42,080 nt of DNA from an uncultured bacterium (GTDB lineage Bacteria; Cyanobacteriota; Vampirovibrionia; Gastranaerophilales; Gastranaerophilaceae), in contig USOK01000001.1 of assembly GCA_900556295.1 (NCBI GenBank), forward strand, positions 1 to 42,080. Direction: 5' to 3'. The position numbers and the translations under genes were made by a program. Numbering within the stretch: the first letter of the stretch is position 1; every line of letters begins with the position of its first letter. The notes under the pieces are model-generated. The model was given only the letters and a program-made list of their open reading frames with translations. It ran no database searches and had not been told where the DNA came from. Positions 1 to 7,167 of this stretch are shown piece after piece.

Positions 1-80
1 CGTTGTTGTTGCTTTGAGTTGATGCCATGATGATTTAAGTGAAAAGTGATGAATATATAAATATGTATGGAGATTAAATT

Positions 81-812
81 ATGAAAAACGTATTTGTAAA
101 AACAAAAAATGTGAAAAACTTTGTAACTTTAATGGATAAGTTGCAAAAACTTCCGCCAAACATTCCGAAGTTGGCATTAGTGTATGGCGAACATGGCTTG
201 GGTAAAACACATTCCATAATGTGGTGGGCGGTAAGGAATGATGCCGTATATATCCGAGCAAACAATGAGATTACCCAAAACGGATTGTTAAAAGGAATTG
301 TTGAAGAACTCGGAGAACGACCTTTTTATCTGATGCAAGAAAATTACAGTTTGATTTTAAAGCATTTAAAGCAAGAGCCGAAAATAATTATTGTTGACGA
401 AGCAGACTATCTTATAGGGAATAAAAATGTGATTGAAATTTTACGAGATATTCAAGACAATAGTGGCACTCCGATAGTGCTTGTCGGAATGGGTATGATG
501 GATAAAAAAATTGCAAGGTTTAAACACTTTGAGGATAGGATTTATCAGAAATTAAAATTTGAACATTTTAATCAGGAAGATATTAGAGAAATATTGGAGC
601 AATTAACCGAATTAAATTTTACACCCGATGCCGTAACATACCTTGCAACACGAACAAATCAATTCCGACAGTTGATTAAATTAATAGAACGGCTTGAAAA
701 ATTATCGGAAACAAACGATTTAAAAGAGTTAGACGAATATATCTTGAAAGGGATTTTAAATGAAAGACAAAATATTAAAACTGTGCAAAAGATTGAAAAA
801 TTGTACGCTTAA
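81..812 (+). CDS. AAA+ ATPase of the TnsC/TniB/MuB type
   Basis: This 243-residue protein has a Walker A motif GEHGLGKT at residues 36-43 and a Walker B motif IIIVDEAD with Asp106-Glu107, followed by a sensor-like LVGMG segment. The short length and layout match transposition target-selection ATPases (TniB, short TnsC, MuB), which bind DNA and activate a partner DDE transposase. It lacks the N-terminal HTH seen in the MuB homologue at 4001-4879. A GGAG site precedes the ATG. The next gene overlaps its end by 53 bases, so the two are probably co-translated. The ATPase class is clear; the role in transposition is inferred from family and context. Confidence 0.8.
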   Translation: MKNVFVKTKNVKNFVTLMDKLQKLPPNIPKLALVYGEHGLGKTHSIMWWAVRNDAVYIRANNEITQNGLLKGIVEELGERPFYLMQENYSLILKHLKQEPKIIIVDEADYLIGNKNVIEILRDIQDNSGTPIVLVGMGMMDKKIARFKHFEDRIYQKLKFEHFNQEDIREILEQLTELNFTPDAVTYLATRTNQFRQLIKLIERLEKLSETNDLKELDEYILKGILNERQNIKTVQKIEKLYA

Positions 813-1443
813 CGACCTTACACAATTGATGGATATTGAACCTAATGTTTTAGAAGTGATTTTACTGTTTTTAATCAACGAAAACAAAATCCAAGAAAAA
901 GACGGAATTTATTCTGTGATAGAAGAATTACCAACTAAAAACGGAATAGAATCTAAAAATTTAAAACTGATGTTCATGTATCATTCTCCCAAAACTGTTG
1001 ATTTAATAATGAGAAGTTTTTGTGCAGAATTACCAACAATAAAAGTTTCATATTTAACGGGTGTCGGAGATAGTTGTATTTGCGATTTCTACAAGATATT
1101 TCGGAATTTGATTTATGAAAGACAATTAAATGAGTTAGTTAACCATTACTGTAAAAATCCACAAAAATTCAGGTTCAGAAAGTTTTTTGAGAAATATGCG
1201 TATTTCTATAACTACAATAACAAAATTTTTGTAACAAAGAAACCTCTACAAGCAAAACGAGAGAACAATTTTACAAAGGAAGAAGAGCAAGAATTTAAAA
1301 AAATATATTGTTATCTAGCAAGAATTGAAAGTCATAATCAGAATGAAGTTTATTTGTATCAAAGATTGGCAGAAAGTATTTGGCGAAGAGAAAAAAGTTT
1401 CGAGGAATTGTATTCTGATTTAAAGAATAATTTAATTTCTTAA
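760..1443 (+). CDS. Companion protein with transposase-like HTH region, no DDE core
   Basis: This 227-residue protein starts at an ATG behind AAAGGG, inside the end of the ATPase gene. Residues 1-60 look like a winged-helix domain. Residues about 80-155 (HSPKTVDLIMRSFCAELP onward) recall the N-terminal DNA-binding part of IS1595/IS1-like transposases. The C-terminus (YCYLARIESHN, LAESIWRREKSFEELY) recalls their C-terminal tail. No catalytic DDE residues or zinc-binding CxxC pairs are visible between them. In Tn7-like operons this position is held by TniQ, but the sequence does not look like TniQ. It may be a domesticated targeting or regulatory subunit. The similarity is from memory and weak. 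Confidence 0.45.
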   Translation: MKDKILKLCKRLKNCTLNDLTQLMDIEPNVLEVILLFLINENKIQEKDGIYSVIEELPTKNGIESKNLKLMFMYHSPKTVDLIMRSFCAELPTIKVSYLTGVGDSCICDFYKIFRNLIYERQLNELVNHYCKNPQKFRFRKFFEKYAYFYNYNNKIFVTKKPLQAKRENNFTKEEEQEFKKIYCYLARIESHNQNEVYLYQRLAESIWRREKSFEELYSDLKNNLIS

Positions 1444-1778
1444 TATTTCTTAATAAACTTTTCCCTAATTTTTTAAATCTCTTTTTAGTTAATATCGACA
1501 TAAAAAAATAATGTTTTTTGCAAAATTAAAAAAACGATATTAGTGCATTTGCTGTGAGAATATTCTCAAAAGCACTTTGCACAAGGCTTTTAAATACTCT
1601 TGCATTTAATATAATTAAGATAATCAGGTAGATGTTTTTACACCCAAAAATACCTCTTTTACAGGGGGAAATTCTGCTGTGCAAAAAATCAATCAAACAT
1701 CTGGTTCAAATATTTCAAATAAAAACCATTACTTGAATATAGGTCGCTTAACTATATACAAGAGAGGAATTGAGTATT
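1444..1778 (+). promoter_or_regulatory. Phage left-end control region
   Basis: These 335 bases hold no gene. They contain an inverted pair TAATATCG (1490-1497) and CGATATTA (1535-1542), a candidate phage terminus TGTTTTTTGCAAAATT from 1512, and a perfect 14-base palindrome at 1555-1568. Several TTGCA/TGCAA-centred motifs occur near 1518, 1545, 1577, 1600 and 1680, and could be transposase-binding sites. A possible promoter with TTGAAT near 1734 and TATATA near 1754 precedes the HTH gene. Mu family phages carry transposase sites and operators here; these assignments are inference. Confidence 0.45.
1555..1568. promoter_or_regulatory. Perfect palindrome, candidate operator
   Basis: TGAGAATATTCTCA is a perfect 14-base palindrome, flanked by GCT on the left and AGC on the right with small gaps. 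It lies about 200 bases upstream of a small HTH gene and the transposase operon, where Mu family phages place repressor or Ner operators. It differs from the known LexA boxes I considered. The palindrome is seen directly; the ligand is unknown. Confidence 0.45.
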
Positions 1779-2003
1779 ATGGAAATTTGTAATTTATGCA
1801 AAAAACAATTCGTTATCAAAACAATCATTGCTGTAATTAATCTTAGGTCAAGAGAAATTGAAAACGAATTACATCTATCTAAAAGCATTGTAAGCAGACA
1901 CTTTACGGGTGAGAAAAACAGACTGGAAATTGATATTTTTGTCATAGAACGTTTGTTGGGTATTAAAATAAAGGACTACGAAGTAATAGATGCTGAACTA
2001 TAA
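1779..2003 (+). CDS. Small HTH regulator, Ner/Cro-like
   Basis: This 74-residue protein has a helix-turn-helix around SREIENELHLSKSIVSRHFTG (residues about 27-47). It is a likely operator-binding regulator of the transposition operon, like Ner or Cro in lambdoid and Mu phages. The ATG at 1779 is preferred because AGAGG stands 10 bases upstream; a TTG at 1770 lies too close to that site. It overlaps the transposase start by 14 bases, implying translational coupling. CxxC near the N-terminus (ICNLC) is unusual for this class. Whether it is repressor or anti-repressor cannot be told. Confidence 0.6.
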   Translation: MEICNLCKKQFVIKTIIAVINLRSREIENELHLSKSIVSRHFTGEKNRLEIDIFVIERLLGIKIKDYEVIDAEL

Positions 2004-4011
2004 TCCTATTATTAACAACTCAAAAGAATGGCTTTCAGAAGATGAGGCTTGTAATATTTTATTAATCAAGCCTAAAACATTGAAAGACCGTTGTCGATGC
2101 GGAGAATATATCCATAAAATTATAAAAGTTGGGAAACGTCTTACTTACTACATTCATGTTGATTCATTACCTGAAGAATTAAAAGAACAAAATTTATCTA
2201 AAGACCAAGATATAGAATCTGAAAGCTATACAAATGCACCTCAATGGGCTAAACTGCAAGCTGATAAATATATAAGAATAATCAAAGAATCAAAATATCT
2301 AAAGGGAAATGCTCTTGAACGATTTATATTAAACTGGAATATCCAAAATCCTGAATATAGAACCTCGTATCCTTCTGTAATTAAAATGCGTAAACGATAC
2401 AAAAGTGATGGTATTGAGGGATTATTAGCAAGATATGGTTCAAGGGCAGATAAATCAACCGTATCGGATGAATTATTTGATTATTTCAAGAGCTTGTATT
2501 TAGTTGAAGGTTCTCCGTCACTATTAAGCTGTTGGGAACTAACACTCGGATATGCAATTAAAAATTTAGGCTGTAGCAGAGAATCATTTCCAAGCCACAC
2601 ATCATTTAAAAGAAAATTAGACAAAATGATTCCAAAACAAAGTGTATATTTAGCTCGTAAGGGACAAAGTGCTTGGAATCGCAAATATGGATGTTATATT
2701 GACAGAGATTATTCAAATATTATATCCGGCAAAGTATGGGTATCCGACCACGCTCAAATTGATGTAGCTTGTATGACAAAAGATGGCAATGTTGTATTTC
2801 CTTGGGTTACGGCTTGGCGAGATTACAAATCAGGCAAATGGCTCGGTTGGCTTTTGGCTTGCGGTAGTCCGAATTCTGATAGAATATTTCAAGCATTCTA
2901 TTACGCAGCGGAAGCCTTTGGTTTACCTGAAGATGTAATTATAGATAATGGTAAGGACTATCGTTGTAAAGATTTTGCCGGAGGCAGACAGGTTATAAAA
3001 ATAGACACAAACAAATCAAGAACAACATCTATGCTTGATGAGTTAAATGTTCAGGTGCATTTTGCATTACCGTATAACGCACAGACCAAACCAATAGAAA
3101 GAGACTTTTTAAAAATTAAAGAATTAATCTCAAAACATTCTGTTGGTTATCGTGGCGGTAATGTTGTCGAAAGACCTGAAAAACTTGCAAAAGAAATCAA
3201 AGCCGGGAAAATAATTCCGTTTGAAAAATTTAAAACAATCTTTGACGATTTCATTATCAATATTTTAAACAAAAAACCGTCACGAGGTAAAAATCTGCAA
3301 GGTTTATCTCCTGATGAATTATTTGATATGGAATTTGAGGGTAAGATTACAACCTCACGTGATGCATTAAAACTGTTCTGTATGAGAACATCAAAGAACT
3401 TTACTATCGGAAGAAACGGCATCAAAGACAGCGAATTCGGTATTACTTACTGGGCTGACTGGATGATGTCAAAAACAGGCCTGAAAGTTTATCTCCGTAG
3501 GGATGTTCAAAACTACAAAGAGGCTTGGGTATTTAGGGCTGATAACGAGGAATTTGTCGGTAAGGTTACGGCAGTTAAGGCTGTTGCTGCATTACACGCA
3601 AATGAAGTTTCAAAAGAAGAATTTAAGGAAGCAATGGCAGCTAAAAAACGCCATTTGAACGTAGCAAAATCATACATAAAACAAAATCGTGAGATAGGTA
3701 TTGAAGAAATCTGTGATAATTACAAGGTCGCATATTCTTCCGTAATAAAGGATTCAAAACCAAAAGACAAAACAAATGTTTCAATAATTGCCAATACAAA
3801 AATGGATGAGGCAATTCGTAAAAACAAAGAGATGGAAGCATTTGGCAGACAGGATTTGTCTATATTTCTTGATAATAACCCTCAATATGAGGAAACGCTT
3901 TATTTGTTTGAAACAGACAAAATCCTTGAGGAAGAGGGGATAAATATGAAGAAAAAGTATGCCCTTTCAAATAACAATTTAGCCGAAAAAGGAGTTGCGT
4001 ATGGATATTAG
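1990..4011 (+). CDS. MuA-type DDE transposase
   Basis: This 673-residue protein catalyses strand transfer of the phage ends and replicative transposition. The N-terminus (residues about 10-60, WLSEDEACNILLIKPKTLKDRC) is the Mu-type DNA-binding domain. HTH regions follow at about 95-160. The RNase H-like core has Asp253 (VSDHAQID; Asp258 is an alternative), Asp319 (IIDNGKD) and Glu370 (QTKPIERDF), a D-66-D-51-E spacing close to MuA. A beta-barrel and C-terminal ATPase-contact region follow. Length matches MuA (663 residues). It is coupled to the HTH gene upstream and overlaps the MuB homologue downstream. Confidence 0.95.
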   Translation: MLNYNPIINNSKEWLSEDEACNILLIKPKTLKDRCRCGEYIHKIIKVGKRLTYYIHVDSLPEELKEQNLSKDQDIESESYTNAPQWAKLQADKYIRIIKESKYLKGNALERFILNWNIQNPEYRTSYPSVIKMRKRYKSDGIEGLLARYGSRADKSTVSDELFDYFKSLYLVEGSPSLLSCWELTLGYAIKNLGCSRESFPSHTSFKRKLDKMIPKQSVYLARKGQSAWNRKYGCYIDRDYSNIISGKVWVSDHAQIDVACMTKDGNVVFPWVTAWRDYKSGKWLGWLLACGSPNSDRIFQAFYYAAEAFGLPEDVIIDNGKDYRCKDFAGGRQVIKIDTNKSRTTSMLDELNVQVHFALPYNAQTKPIERDFLKIKELISKHSVGYRGGNVVERPEKLAKEIKAGKIIPFEKFKTIFDDFIINILNKKPSRGKNLQGLSPDELFDMEFEGKITTSRDALKLFCMRTSKNFTIGRNGIKDSEFGITYWADWMMSKTGLKVYLRRDVQNYKEAWVFRADNEEFVGKVTAVKAVAALHANEVSKEEFKEAMAAKKRHLNVAKSYIKQNREIGIEEICDNYKVAYSSVIKDSKPKDKTNVSIIANTKMDEAIRKNKEMEAFGRQDLSIFLDNNPQYEETLYLFETDKILEEEGINMKKKYALSNNNLAEKGVAYGY

Positions 4012-4879
4012 AGCCGAACTTCGAGATTTAATGGAAAAGAACAGTTATAGTACCGCATATATTTCAACGGCAACAGGACTTGCAAAATCTACAATCAGTA
4101 TGTGGTTAAACGGTACTTATAACGGCAAGAATGACAAAGTTACCGATGCAATAAATAATTTTATTCAGAGAGAACGTGAACGTGCCGTAGAAAACGATTT
4201 GCCGTTTGTAAATATTTCTATTGTAAAATACATTTCCGAAATAGCTCGTTTATGCCATACACAAGGTAAAATCGGTGTTTGTGTCGGTCGTGCCGGCTTG
4301 GGAAAAACCGTTGCCGTTAAAAAATATACTCAAGAATTCTTGGATTCAATATTGATAGAAAGTGATTCCGGCTATACGGCAAAATCTCTTTTAAAGGAAA
4401 TACACAGGAGGCTTGGACTTTCAGGTAAAGGCTCTGTCTATGATTTGATGGGCGAAGTCGTAAGAAAGTTAAATCAGTCAGGAAGATTATTAATCATTGA
4501 CGAGGCTGAAAATCTTCCGTACCGAGCATTGGAAATTACTCGCAGAATTCACGATAAAACAGGAGTCGGAGTCCTGTTAATCGGAAGAGGTATTTTACTT
4601 GAAAACCTAAAAGGTTATAACAACCAATATGACCAACTGTATTCAAGAGTAAAATACACAAAAATAATTGATAGCTTGCTCATTCAGGATGTAATAAAAA
4701 TCCTTGAGACGATTGAGCAAAATACGGAACTGGCTGAAACCTATCTTCAGTATTCAGGTGGTAATACAAGAAGATTGGAACATCTTATTTCTCACAGTAT
4801 TAGCATTGCCAAATTTAACGGCAAGGCTGAGGTCGATAATGCTGTGATTAAACATACTTCTAAGTTATTGATGGTGTAG
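4001..4879 (+). CDS. MuB-type transposition ATPase
   Basis: This 292-residue protein has an N-terminal HTH (residues about 8-40, STAYISTATGLAKSTISMWL), then Walker A GRAGLGKT at residues 96-103 and Walker B LLIIDEAEN with Asp167-Glu168. It would bind target DNA, confer target immunity and activate the MuA homologue. The ATG at 4001 follows GGAG at 6-base spacing and overlaps the transposase stop; a TTG at 3995 has no spacing to a ribosome site. It shares its ATPase layout with the protein at 81-812, but that one lacks the HTH. Confidence 0.93.
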   Translation: MDIRAELRDLMEKNSYSTAYISTATGLAKSTISMWLNGTYNGKNDKVTDAINNFIQRERERAVENDLPFVNISIVKYISEIARLCHTQGKIGVCVGRAGLGKTVAVKKYTQEFLDSILIESDSGYTAKSLLKEIHRRLGLSGKGSVYDLMGEVVRKLNQSGRLLIIDEAENLPYRALEITRRIHDKTGVGVLLIGRGILLENLKGYNNQYDQLYSRVKYTKIIDSLLIQDVIKILETIEQNTELAETYLQYSGGNTRRLEHLISHSISIAKFNGKAEVDNAVIKHTSKLLMV

Positions 4880-4892
4880 CGGAGGTTAAATT

Positions 4893-5066
4893 ATGAGAAA
4901 TAGATACATCGGTAAGTTTTTATTCCGACCCGACTCTACCGCATTATATATTTTTTTAATCGCCCTTGCCATCTTTATCTTGGGAGTTCAAATCGGAATA
5001 AAACATGGTAGAGAACTTCAACTTGAGGATATAAAAATCGAATATGGCTACGACTTCTCAAATTAG
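4893..5066 (+). CDS. Small single-span membrane protein
   Basis: This 57-residue protein starts at an ATG 7 bases after a strong GGAGG (4881-4885). A basic N-terminus (MRNRYIGKFLFR) is followed by one hydrophobic segment at residues about 17-36 (ALYIFLIALAIFILGVQIGI), then a charged tail. It is likely an inner-membrane protein with the N-terminus inside. It ends 23 bases inside the gp16 gene, so the two are coupled. The function is unknown; position among early genes suggests host takeover or superinfection effects, which is inference. Confidence 0.7.
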   Translation: MRNRYIGKFLFRPDSTALYIFLIALAIFILGVQIGIKHGRELQLEDIKIEYGYDFSN

Positions 5067-5496
5067 AAAAATCCATACATTAAAAAATGTTCTTGGTTTA
5101 GATGACGATTTATATCGTGAAATGCTCAAATCTTTTGATGTTCAGACTTCTAAAAATTTAACTTACACAGAAGCTATTATTTTTATTGAAATTTTGGAAG
5201 AAAAAGCAGTTGCCCTAAACCGTTGGGAAAAACGCTTAAAAAAATATGAAACTCTGCACCGCAGCGATAATATGGCAAGCGATGCTCAACTTCGAATGAT
5301 TGAAGGTATATGGCGTGAGATTTGTTATCACGACAATGACGAGTTTGCGAAAAAATCCCTTAGAAAGTTTTTAAAATCCAAGTTTAAAGTTGATGACGTT
5401 ATGTTCCTGACTAAAACTAAAGCCTGTAAAGTTATTCAGGCTCTACAGGCTATAAAAAAGAATTTAAAAATCAAGAAGAGTGCGGCCACACTTTGA
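5044..5496 (+). CDS. Mu gp16-like protein, GemA regulator family (DUF1018)
   Basis: This 150-residue protein matches the gp16/DUF1018 family: an N-terminal ATTSQIRKIHTLKNVLGLDDDLYREML segment, a central MASDAQLRMIEGIWREI segment, and a C-terminal KACKVIQALQAI helix. In Mu-like phages this protein is encoded just after the transposition genes and is linked to control of gemA and host gene expression. It is mostly helical, with no catalytic motif. It overlaps the small membrane protein upstream. The family call is good; the biochemical role is poorly known. Confidence 0.85.
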   Translation: MATTSQIRKIHTLKNVLGLDDDLYREMLKSFDVQTSKNLTYTEAIIFIEILEEKAVALNRWEKRLKKYETLHRSDNMASDAQLRMIEGIWREICYHDNDEFAKKSLRKFLKSKFKVDDVMFLTKTKACKVIQALQAIKKNLKIKKSAATL

Positions 5497-5523
5497 GTAG
5501 TAGAAAAATAGAAGGAGAAAAAA

Positions 5524-5835
5524 ATGAATTCAGAAAAAAACGACAATTCAAAAATGGTAAGCAAGCAATTCTTCGGGGAAATCGCACCTGAAGAACCGAA
5601 AGAATGTGCAATTATGACACTAATTAACAACATGTCAGATAACCTTACTAACCAACTCTATGATGCAAAATTGAGATTTGCTGATGCGACTCTGGACAAA
5701 GACAACTGGAGTATGGCAAAAGAAAGGGAAATTGCTTGCAAGGTAATTGAGGGACAAATTACAATTCTCGCTAAATTGAGACATGACTTTGAATCTATGC
5801 TTACCCCAATGCCAACAATGGCAATGGCAGGCTAA
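5524..5835 (+). CDS. Early phage protein of unknown function
   Basis: I do not recognise this 103-residue protein. It starts behind a clear AGAAGGAG and is predicted to be mostly helical and acidic, with a Met-rich, Pro-containing end (ESMLTPMPTMAMAG). No signal peptide or membrane span is visible. It lies between gp16 and a structured GC-rich element preceding the Mor homologue, all in the same early operon, so a regulatory or host-interaction role is possible but not supported by any motif. Confidence 0.7.
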   Translation: MNSEKNDNSKMVSKQFFGEIAPEEPKECAIMTLINNMSDNLTNQLYDAKLRFADATLDKDNWSMAKEREIACKVIEGQITILAKLRHDFESMLTPMPTMAMAG

Positions 5836-5837
5836 AA

Positions 5838-5961
5838 GGTCGAAACGGTCGGCTAACTTCTTGGTTGCGGGCGTTAAACGGGTATCGCTCACGCTTGCAC
5901 CCTCTGCCCGCAATCCGCCAAGCTGACCGTCTTAGAGTAATGCTCTAACTGACGAGACCGT
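5838..5961 (+). ncRNA. GC-rich structured RNA element upstream of mor
   Basis: This 124-base stretch is far more GC-rich than its surroundings and has strong nested pairing. ACGGTCGGCT (5845-5854) pairs with AGCTGACCGT (5921-5930) over 10 pairs with one G-U. TTGCGGGC (5865-5872) pairs perfectly with GCCCGCAA (5906-5913), and GGGT (5880-5883) can pair with ACCC (5899-5902). A separate hairpin TTAGAG-TAATG-CTCTAA lies at 5932-5948. A second GACCGT at 5956-5961 can compete for ACGGTC, which would give two exclusive folds 10 bases before the mor ribosome site. It could be a leader regulator or a free RNA; no known family is recognised. Confidence 0.55.
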
Positions 5962-5979
5962 ATAAATAAGAGGAGAGCT

Positions 5980-6288
5980 ATGGAATTTAAGCCATGGATG
6001 GAAAATATTACAATTGAAGATATGCCAAACGATGACTTAAAATTCGTTGCACAATGTGCAGGGATTAAAACCGCTTTGACCTTAATTTTTTGTTTACCGG
6101 GATTGATAGTAAATATTCCAAAACACGCATTAAAAAAGATAAAAGAGCGTTACATTATAAAAGAATATGACGGCACAAAAATGACATTAAATAGATTAGT
6201 TATTGAATGTGAATTATCTCAAAGACACGTCGAGGCAGTAATAAGAAAAGAATTAAGAAAAGCCAAAAAACCTCCACTCCCTAAATAG
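5980..6288 (+). CDS. Mor/C family transcription activator
   Basis: This 102-residue protein matches the Mor/C family: an N-terminal dimerisation region (EDMPNDDLKFVAQCAGIKTALTL), a beta segment with Pro (IVNIPK), and a C-terminal HTH (TLNRLVIECELSQRHVEAVIRKEL, residues about 68-92). In Mu, Mor activates the middle promoter and C activates late promoters; only one such gene is seen here, so it may do both jobs. The ATG follows AGGAGAGCT. It is the last early gene before a terminator and is preceded by a structured element that could control its translation. Confidence 0.85.
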   Translation: MEFKPWMENITIEDMPNDDLKFVAQCAGIKTALTLIFCLPGLIVNIPKHALKKIKERYIIKEYDGTKMTLNRLVIECELSQRHVEAVIRKELRKAKKPPLPK

Positions 6289-6317
6289 TCGAAATGTAAA
6301 GTATTCATCACTTCTTT

Positions 6318-6354
6318 GCTCTAATGTTTGTTGATTTGCATTAGAGCTTTTTTT
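6318..6354 (+). terminator. Rho-independent terminator of the early operon
   Basis: GCTCTAATG (6318-6326) pairs perfectly with CATTAGAGC (6339-6347), followed at once by seven T residues. It lies 29 bases after the mor stop and separates the rightward early genes from the leftward late block. Confidence 0.9.
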
Positions 6355-6499
6355 ATAACTCTACATAAAAATATACTCTATCTTCGTTGTCTTCAACTTG
6401 TAATAAATCGCAACTGTAATTGCCTTCAATATCAATAATTTCAACATCTGCATCGGGATTACATTTATTTAATCGTTTTATTAATTCTTCGACTTTCAT
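6353..6499 (-). CDS. Small acidic phage protein
   Basis: This 48-residue protein (MKVEELIKRLNKCNPDADVEI at the start) has an upstream AAAGG at good spacing. The pattern VEELIKRLNKCNPDADVEII resembles short proteins found in many phages, with one helix followed by a small beta sheet, of unknown function. Its stop lies in the T-run of the early terminator, so it is the last gene of the leftward block. It could also be expressed alone. Confidence 0.6.
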   Translation of the reverse strand: MKVEELIKRLNKCNPDADVEIIDIEGNYSCDLLQVEDNEDRVYFYVEL

Positions 6500-6563
6500 A
6501 ATTAATTTTTACCTTTCAATTTTGCAATTTTAAATCTTGAAAACTCTTGTGGATAGGGTGTTT

Positions 6564-6600
6564 AGGAATGTGCTTTTTTGTAGCACATTCCTCTTTTTTT
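6564..6600 (+). terminator. Second rightward terminator
   Basis: AGGAATGTGC (6564-6573) pairs perfectly with GCACATTCCT (6583-6592), followed by CTTTTTTT on the plus strand. It would stop rightward readthrough into the late block. The T-run overlaps the stop codon of the leftward gene at 6599. On the minus strand no T-run follows, so it should not stop leftward transcripts. Confidence 0.75.
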
Positions 6601-7066
6601 ATACAATCGGGTTTAAAAAATCTCTTTTGATAATATATTTATTTTCATTACAGTCCATAACCGTCAAATAATCGTCTTTTAAACCCTTTATTTTACCTTC
6701 GCTTAATATCAAAACATTTTTATTATTTATTTCATCATGAACCGTTGTACCGAATAATATTCTGTTTGTAACTGTATAATCTTTTTTATTGCATTCAAAT
6801 AAATCAAATTCAACCCATTTTATATATTCTTTTCTAACTGTTGTTTTTAAATCATCTCTGCTATCTATAACACAATCTGCTAATTTTCTTCCGCTTCTGC
6901 TGTCGAGGTAATCTCTGATTTCTTCAGCTTTTTTATTTGATAATTCCATCAGAGTTTTAAAGGCATCTGTCCATTTTTTATTTGTTTTTTCTTCTGAATA
7001 ATGATTATAGATTGTTCCGTAAAATCCGTATTCTTTGTTTTCGCTTTCTAATACTTTGTTTGCCAT
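6599..7066 (-). CDS. Accessory protein of unknown function
   Basis: I do not recognise this 155-residue, highly charged protein. It starts behind AGGAG. It begins MANKVLESENKEYGFYGTI and has a helical middle (KKAEEIRDYLDSRSGRKLADCV) and a beta-rich C-terminus. It has no signal peptide or membrane span. It belongs to a group of small leftward accessory genes separated by repeated stem-loop spacers. Such genes at the lysis end of phage late operons are often host-interaction or anti-defence genes, but nothing here proves that. Confidence 0.65.
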   Translation of the reverse strand: MANKVLESENKEYGFYGTIYNHYSEEKTNKKWTDAFKTLMELSNKKAEEIRDYLDSRSGRKLADCVIDSRDDLKTTVRKEYIKWVEFDLFECNKKDYTVTNRILFGTTVHDEINNKNVLILSEGKIKGLKDDYLTVMDCNENKYIIKRDFLNPIV

Positions 7067-7111
7067 AATTTTATCTCCTTATTATGTCTGTCTACATTGA
7101 CATTCATCACT

Positions 7112-7150
7112 CTGAATAGTCATTAATTCAAGTGATTAAAGACTATTCAG
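7112..7150. repeat. Stem-loop in spacer between accessory genes
   Basis: CTGAATAGTC (7112-7121) and GACTATTCAG (7141-7150) form a perfect 10-pair stem with a 19-base loop. It abuts the 15-base spacer motif at 7150-7164. No T-run follows on the minus strand, so it is not a classical terminator for the genes it separates. Confidence 0.7.
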
Positions 7151-7164
7151 TATCATTTCGACAC
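7150..7164 (-). repeat. Spacer motif copy 1 (GTGTC-N5-GATAC)
   Basis: Read leftward it is GTGTCGAAATGATAC, starting 3 bases after the stop codon of the gene at 7168-7524. Related copies follow other stop codons at 7606-7620 and 9106-9120, with a partial copy at 7981-7990. The halves GTGTC and GATAC form a small dyad. Confidence 0.65.
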
Positions 7165-7167
7165 AAT

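Larger units (their letters stand above)
1..1500 (+). mobile_element. Right part of a second transposable element (partial)
   Basis: The first 1.5 kb carries a second AAA+ transposition-type ATPase and a companion gene, separate from the complete transposase A-B pair that starts at 1990. A DDE transposase would be expected just upstream, outside the window. Read on the minus strand, the segment ending at 1500 begins TGTCGATATTAACTAAAAAG, which resembles the TGT-starting ends of Tn7/Tn552/Mu-type elements. An inverted copy of CGATATTA lies at 1535-1542, in the presumed left end of the neighbouring phage. The gene content is seen; the boundary is inference. Confidence 0.4.

Noticed and set aside
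5838..5961. Template repeat of a diversity-generating retroelement
   Set aside because: No reverse transcriptase gene is present, and the match to 32789-32862 is not adenine-specific.
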